A stretch of DNA of 12,002 bases, from assembly GCA_016218905.1 (NCBI GenBank), contig JACRCS010000584.1:1-12002 (forward strand), given 5' to 3'. This stretch comes from Deltaproteobacteria bacterium. GTDB taxonomy: Bacteria > Desulfobacterota_C > Deferrisomatia > Deferrisomatales > JACRMM01. Both the position numbers and the translations under genes were made by a program. Shown one piece after another: positions 8,878 to 12,002 of this stretch; the first letter of the stretch is position 1; each line of letters starts with the position of its first letter. The notes below the pieces were generated by a model. The model was not told the DNA's origin and made no database searches. It saw only the letters and a list, made by a program, of their open reading frames with translations.

Positions 8878-11318
8878 CCCGACGAACCTCCCCGCGCAGC
8901 TCTCGTATCGGGAAACCCCGGAACGGAGGGGGAGCGACGCGCTGGACGCGCCGCGGGGTCGCGGCCGCCGCCGTCGTCCTCGTCGTCGGGTCCGCCTCGG
9001 CGCTCACGGGAAACCCGGCCTGCACGGGCGGTACCCCGCACGAGAAGCACATCAGCCAGTTCCAGTGCGGCGTCTGCCACCCGAGAGGCGATACCTTCGG
9101 ATTCGACCAGCCGTACACGTTTCCGGGCGGGACGACGACGGCCGGCGGCACCATCGTCCTCGGCAGTCCCGGAACCCCGACGACGTGTGTCGTGGCGTGC
9201 CACTCGCCGGGGAGCACCACGGGGCAGCCCGTCACGTGGGAGACCCTCCAAGCCCCCCTCGACTGCACCTCGTGCCACGACACCTCCCTCCTGCCCCCCA
9301 CCCACCCGCGCGTGAGCCCGACGTCGAAGCGCGCCGACTGCACCGGCTGTCACGGCACGGCCAACCATCTCGGGGGCACGGTCACGATCGTGGGGCACTC
9401 CGCCTCCTGGAGCGACCCGAACAGCCTCGGTTTCCACGCCTATGAGGCGAACAGGGGCCTCGTCGCCTGCACGGCCTGTCACGGCCCGGACCTGGGCGGG
9501 GACGGCAACGCCGTCAGCTGCGCCCAGTGCCACGACCAGGGACTCCCCGCCGGGGTCACGAGTTGGAAGACGAACTGTGTGATGTGCCACGGCGGGGTGG
9601 ACAACGGCACCGGTGCCCCTCCCAAGACGACCTGGGGCAATGACGGGGACCCGGTCCGCGTGGGGGCGCACACTCGCCACCTCGGAGAGAGCGCGATCGC
9701 CCCGAGCCTGGGCTGCAGCGTCTGTCACCCGAAACCGCTGGACGCCCTGTCAGCCGATCACGTCGGCGGTCCCACGGCGACCATGGCCTTTTCCGGTCTG
9801 GCCGTGGCGCAGGGCTCTCCCCAACCCACCTGGGATCGAACCGAGGCCACCTGCAGCAACACGTACTGCCACGGCGGGAGCCTCGCGGGCGGAACGAATT
9901 CGGCACCCGTCTGGACGGCGGTCGGCCAGGGCCAGGCGGCCTGCGGCGCGTGCCACGGCCTTCCCCCTCCCGCGCCCCACCCGACCCTTTCCGGCTCCAC
10001 CGGTTGCGCCACTTGTCATCCGGATACGGTGGACGCCGGCGGGACCATCATTCCCCCGAGCGCCGGCGGCAAGCACCTGAACGGCAACAGCCTGATCGAC
10101 GGCAGCGGAGGCTCCCATCCCCTCGCGGCGCCCGGGAGCGGGCCGGTGACCCTCTTCGCGGATACGGGTCACGACGACGCAGGATGGATCGGCGACAAGC
10201 CCTACTTCGCCGTCCTGGTCGACTGTACTACGTGCCACACTACCCAGTTGGCCGCAGCTCACGGAAATGACTGCGCGACCTGCCACCCCGCTCTCTACGA
10301 TACTCTGGGTGTCTGGAACAAAGGCTGTCAGCAGGGCGGCTGTCACTCCACGTATCACGAGGACTCCACGAAGGCCCACCTGCCTTTCGAGGACGCCTAC
10401 GATCCGGGGAATGACTGTTCCCGCTGCCATTCCCAGGGCATGGCGGTGCCGCAGTCGAGCTGTTTGAACTGTCACGCAGCGTACGTGCCCGGCGACGTCA
10501 CCCCGCCGATCACCAACTCGAACGTCTGGGCCGAGTACATCGGGCCGGCCAAGGTCGACTTCTCCATCACGGATCAGGGAAAGGTGGGCCTGGGGAGGAC
10601 GTTCTACCGGCTCGACGGCGGCCCGGTCACTGCTGCGGGCAAGAACGTGTTCATTGCTGCTCCCGGCCTCCACGGACTGGAGTTCTGGTCGAGGGACCAA
10701 GCCGGGAATACCGAATCGGCACCCAAAAACGTCGCCTTCAGAGTCGTCGAGGACACGGTCCCGCCCTCCACGACTTCGAACGCGCAAGCGACCTACTATC
10801 AGAGCCCCGTCATTACCCTGACTGCAACAGACGCCAGTACGCTCGGCGTGAAGAGCACCTACTACCGCCTCGACAACGGGCCGGTCCAGACCGGAACGAG
10901 TGTCGTCGTGCCGACGGTGAACGCGACGACCGCCCACAGCCTTACCTTCTGGTCGGAGGACTGGTCCGGTAATCTCGAGACGCCGAAGACGGTGAACTTC
11001 ACCGTCATGAGCGGCAACGGGACCCTCCGTCTGGTGTGGGGCGCCAGCGACGCGGCCGGCTCCCCCTGTCCGGGTGACCCGGAGGCTCGCGCGACTTGGA
11101 CCATCCGGCAGGGCGATGCCTCGGGGCCGGTGGTTGCGTCCGGTGGCGGCGGCTGTCCCAATTGGAGCGGCGTCGATGACGTCGCCGTTCCGGTCGGCCT
11201 TGTGCCCTACTTCGTCATGGTCTACTGGTGGGACAGCGTGTTCGGGTTTTTCGATCAGACGCCAGTCCCCAATGTTTCCCTTACGATGCCGGGTCAGGTG
11301 GTTCCGCTCCGCTACTAG
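8871..11318 (+). CDS. Exported 16-haem c-type cytochrome with C-terminal OmpL47-like beta repeats
   Basis: Multiheme electron-transfer protein, 815 aa. The ATG at 8871 is chosen because it lies just before a signal sequence (basic n-region, then GVAAAAVVLVVGSASA, cleavage near 44) and has a ribosome site; the longer frame to 8712 is only a shadow of the first gene. The haem region (46-540) has 13 CxxCH motifs, one CxxxCH (CVVACH 106-111) and two CxxxxCH (CSNTYCH 328-334, CQQGGCH 486-492). Motifs 5-11 (about 186-384) are the seven-haem cassette shared with the upstream protein; the four before and five after are its own. Exactly 16 non-motif histidines lie in this region. Residues 544-712 are two tandem beta domains, each with a YRLDxGPV turn and LxFWSxD strand, like OmpL47-type repeats. 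Residues 713-815 form another beta region with a Cys pair (C733, C762). The TAG stop is followed in frame by a PEP-CTERM-like tail. A surface-exposed conduit or terminal reductase is inferred. Confidence 0.92.
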   Translation: MVARRTSPRSSRIGKPRNGGGATRWTRRGVAAAAVVLVVGSASALTGNPACTGGTPHEKHISQFQCGVCHPRGDTFGFDQPYTFPGGTTTAGGTIVLGSPGTPTTCVVACHSPGSTTGQPVTWETLQAPLDCTSCHDTSLLPPTHPRVSPTSKRADCTGCHGTANHLGGTVTIVGHSASWSDPNSLGFHAYEANRGLVACTACHGPDLGGDGNAVSCAQCHDQGLPAGVTSWKTNCVMCHGGVDNGTGAPPKTTWGNDGDPVRVGAHTRHLGESAIAPSLGCSVCHPKPLDALSADHVGGPTATMAFSGLAVAQGSPQPTWDRTEATCSNTYCHGGSLAGGTNSAPVWTAVGQGQAACGACHGLPPPAPHPTLSGSTGCATCHPDTVDAGGTIIPPSAGGKHLNGNSLIDGSGGSHPLAAPGSGPVTLFADTGHDDAGWIGDKPYFAVLVDCTTCHTTQLAAAHGNDCATCHPALYDTLGVWNKGCQQGGCHSTYHEDSTKAHLPFEDAYDPGNDCSRCHSQGMAVPQSSCLNCHAAYVPGDVTPPITNSNVWAEYIGPAKVDFSITDQGKVGLGRTFYRLDGGPVTAAGKNVFIAAPGLHGLEFWSRDQAGNTESAPKNVAFRVVEDTVPPSTTSNAQATYYQSPVITLTATDASTLGVKSTYYRLDNGPVQTGTSVVVPTVNATTAHSLTFWSEDWSGNLETPKTVNFTVMSGNGTLRLVWGASDAAGSPCPGDPEARATWTIRQGDASGPVVASGGGGCPNWSGVDDVAVPVGLVPYFVMVYWWDSVFGFFDQTPVPNVSLTMPGQVVPLRY
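9426..10022 (+). repeat. Seven-haem cassette, copy C
   Basis: Copy in the second cytochrome (residues 186-384). Order of motifs: CTACH, CAQCH, CVMCH, CSVCH, CSNTYCH, CGACH, CATCH, the same order and spacing class as copy A. It is closer to copy A than to copy B by eye, for example CHGGxDNxTGAPPKxTW in both. Confidence 0.8.
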
Positions 11319-11464
11319 CTTGCACGCGAGGGCGTGACCTGGGACGTGCAATACGGCATCATCGAAAGGTCGGCGCCCGTGCCGGAGCCCGGAACGATCG
11401 CCCTTTTCGGCGGCGGGCTCCTTATGCTTCCAGGGCGCCCGGGCGGCGGCGCAACCGGCGCTGA
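11319..11464 (+). pseudogene. Remnant of a PEP-CTERM (exosortase) sorting tail
   Basis: Directly after the cytochrome TAG, in the same frame, the sequence reads LAREGVTWDVQYGIIERSAP and then VPEPGTIALFGGGLLML. This is the VPEP motif and hydrophobic segment of a PEP-CTERM exosortase signal. The expected basic end is present but in the -1 frame: RAPGRRRNRR and TGA at 11462-11464. One missing base near 11426-11433 would join the two parts into a complete tail. As read, the region is cut off by one stop codon and one frame change. It may be the former end of the second cytochrome or the last piece of a lost gene. In the family, such tails target proteins to the outer surface via exosortase. Confidence 0.6.
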
Positions 11465-11492
11465 GACAGGTATTTCCGAGACTGACTGGAAC

Positions 11493-11525
11493 AAGAGGCC
11501 CCTTCCGGACGGAAGGGGCCTTTTT
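11493..11525 (+). terminator. Rho-independent terminator of the cytochrome unit
   Basis: AGGCCCCTTCC (11496-11506) pairs perfectly with GGAAGGGGCCT (11511-11521) around GGAC, followed by a T run (11521-11525). Two A-U pairs and one G-U pair extend the base. It begins about 30 bases after the TGA of the PEP-CTERM remnant, not right after the cytochrome TAG. On the minus strand the stem is followed by only a weak T-rich stretch. Confidence 0.92.
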
Positions 11526-11578
11526 GACGCCCCGCGCTTGGGACCTGCCGGACGCCGAGCGGTGAGCACGCGATGCGC

Positions 11579-11680
11579 TCACCGGGGGAAGAGGCGGATC
11601 TTCTTCCAAAAGGTGACGGCACGGCCGGCGATCCGCACGCGTCCGCCGCGGTCCTCGCACTCGAGCTCTCCGCCCCGGCG
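11579..11680 (-). pseudogene. Likely C-terminal fragment of a PhzF-family isomerase gene
   Basis: The last 33 codons of a minus-strand frame read RRGGELECEDRGGRVRIAG then RAVTFWKKIRLFPR and stop. The pattern RGGEL-x-CEDRG-x-RV-x-I-x-G-x-AVT is what I know from the C-terminus of PhzF/YddE-type isomerases. Upstream on the same strand the frame passes straight into the antisense of the duplicated thioesterase fragment, so the rest of the gene is missing. The assignment rests on a short stretch and could be wrong. Confidence 0.4.
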
Positions 11681-11764
11681 GACGTCTACTCGGGCGACGG
11701 CTCCCACGCGGCCCGTCTGAACATGATCTTGGCTATCGTGGACACCCAGCGGATCAGGAAGACG
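11677..11764 (+). pseudogene. Truncated duplicate of the thioesterase 3' end (direct repeat, copy 2)
   Basis: In frame it reads ADVYSGDGSHAARLNM and then ILAIVDTQRIRKT, against TVAIVDTDRIRKK in the intact gene. By eye there are 9 base differences in 88: four silent, the others giving T to I, V to L, D to Q and K to T. Nothing upstream resembles the rest of the enzyme, and the original stop is lost, so the piece cannot be functional. The conservative changes suggest it came from a diverged paralogue rather than a very recent copy. Confidence 0.75.
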
Positions 11765-12002
11765 GGACGTGACGAGAGCGTGGAAACAAGTCTTCGAGAG
11801 ACCCGATCCGGTGCGCGACCGGCGGTCGTGAGCGCACCCTCCCGGCATCCGGCACCGCCCCAGGCGTTCCCGCTGGAGGGGCCAAGCCCCGGAGTCGTGC
11901 CGCTGCCTCCCGCAGCACGCCCGGCGGCAGCCCGGCCAACCAGCCCTGATCCTCGGGCGATGGCCTGAGTCGCGACGCTTCCAGGCGGCCCCAGAGGAAC
12001 CG
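11754..12002 (-). CDS. Partial hypothetical protein, C-terminal end, running off the window
   Basis: On the minus strand the frame is open from the window edge to a TGA at 11754-11756, about 82 codons. The first half looks protein-like, with GC-rich third positions and a helical Leu/Ala/Arg pattern (RFLWGRLEASRLRPSPEDQG, WLAGLPPGVLREAAARLRG). After about 11880 it becomes Pro/Arg-rich and resembles random high-GC translation, so the true end may have been lost. The stop lies at the edge of the duplicated thioesterase fragment. No family is recognised. Confidence 0.3.
   Translation of the reverse strand, partial: RFLWGRLEASRLRPSPEDQGWLAGLPPGVLREAAARLRGLAPPAGTPGAVPDAGRVRSRPPVAHRIGSLEDLFPRSRHVPSS

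Noticed and set aside
7483..10022. CRISPR-like or tandem DNA repeats in the cytochrome region
   Set aside because: The recurring TGCCAC-type words are CxxCH codons at irregular spacing within continuous reading frames, not equal spacers.
11561..11583. Inverted repeat GGTGAGC / GCTCACC as a terminator for the minus-strand fragment
   Set aside because: The stem is short with a loop of 9 bases and no T run on either strand; it overlaps the stop codon and may be chance in high-GC DNA.
9750..11660. 636-aa minus-strand ORF
   Set aside because: Antisense shadow of the second cytochrome; it runs through a terminator and has no recognisable motif.

Overview
The window is a high-GC bacterial chromosome segment. 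The rpoC fragment has the RpoC insertion and wording typical of the former Deltaproteobacteria. The cytochromes are of the CxxxxCH/CxxCH multiheme type best known from Geobacter, and there are traces of a PEP-CTERM sorting tail and a dockerin-like calcium loop. Together these point to a Desulfuromonadota-like or related metal-respiring lineage. This is inference from protein character, not a database match.

Layout. Bases 2-2971 hold the 3' two-thirds of rpoC, closed by a strong UUCG-loop terminator. Bases 3105-4696 hold a compact two-gene unit: an alpha-methylacyl-CoA racemase-type CaiB/BaiF protein and a PaaI-like hotdog thioesterase. This suggests processing of branched or racemic acyl-CoAs. 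Bases 4730-6652 encode a large secreted protein of unknown function with an EF-hand/dockerin-like loop, a probable FN3 domain and a concanavalin/LamG-like domain. It is followed, with a GTGA overlap, by a short reading frame whose coding signal changes frame (6649-7107). It looks broken or frameshifted.

Bases 7225-11318 hold the centrepiece: two translationally coupled, exported multiheme cytochromes of 550 and 815 aa with 16 haem-binding motifs each. They share a seven-haem cassette present three times (twice in the first, once in the second). The number of non-motif histidines (17 and 16 in the haem regions) nearly equals the number of haems. The second protein ends in two OmpL47-like beta repeats. 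The pair could form an extracellular or periplasmic electron-carrying assembly; no porin or partner is in the window.

Bases 11319-11525 hold the broken coding sequence of a PEP-CTERM surface-sorting tail. It is in frame with the second cytochrome but cut off by a TAG and a one-base frame change, and is followed by a perfect terminator. Bases 11560-12002 are gene debris: an approximately 88-base duplicate of the thioesterase 3' end (about 90% identical) joined to what looks like the last 33 codons of a PhzF-family gene on the other strand. A partial unknown minus-strand ORF then runs off the window. Elsewhere, long minus-strand ORFs are high-GC shadows. I saw no tRNA, rRNA, CRISPR array or insertion sequence.
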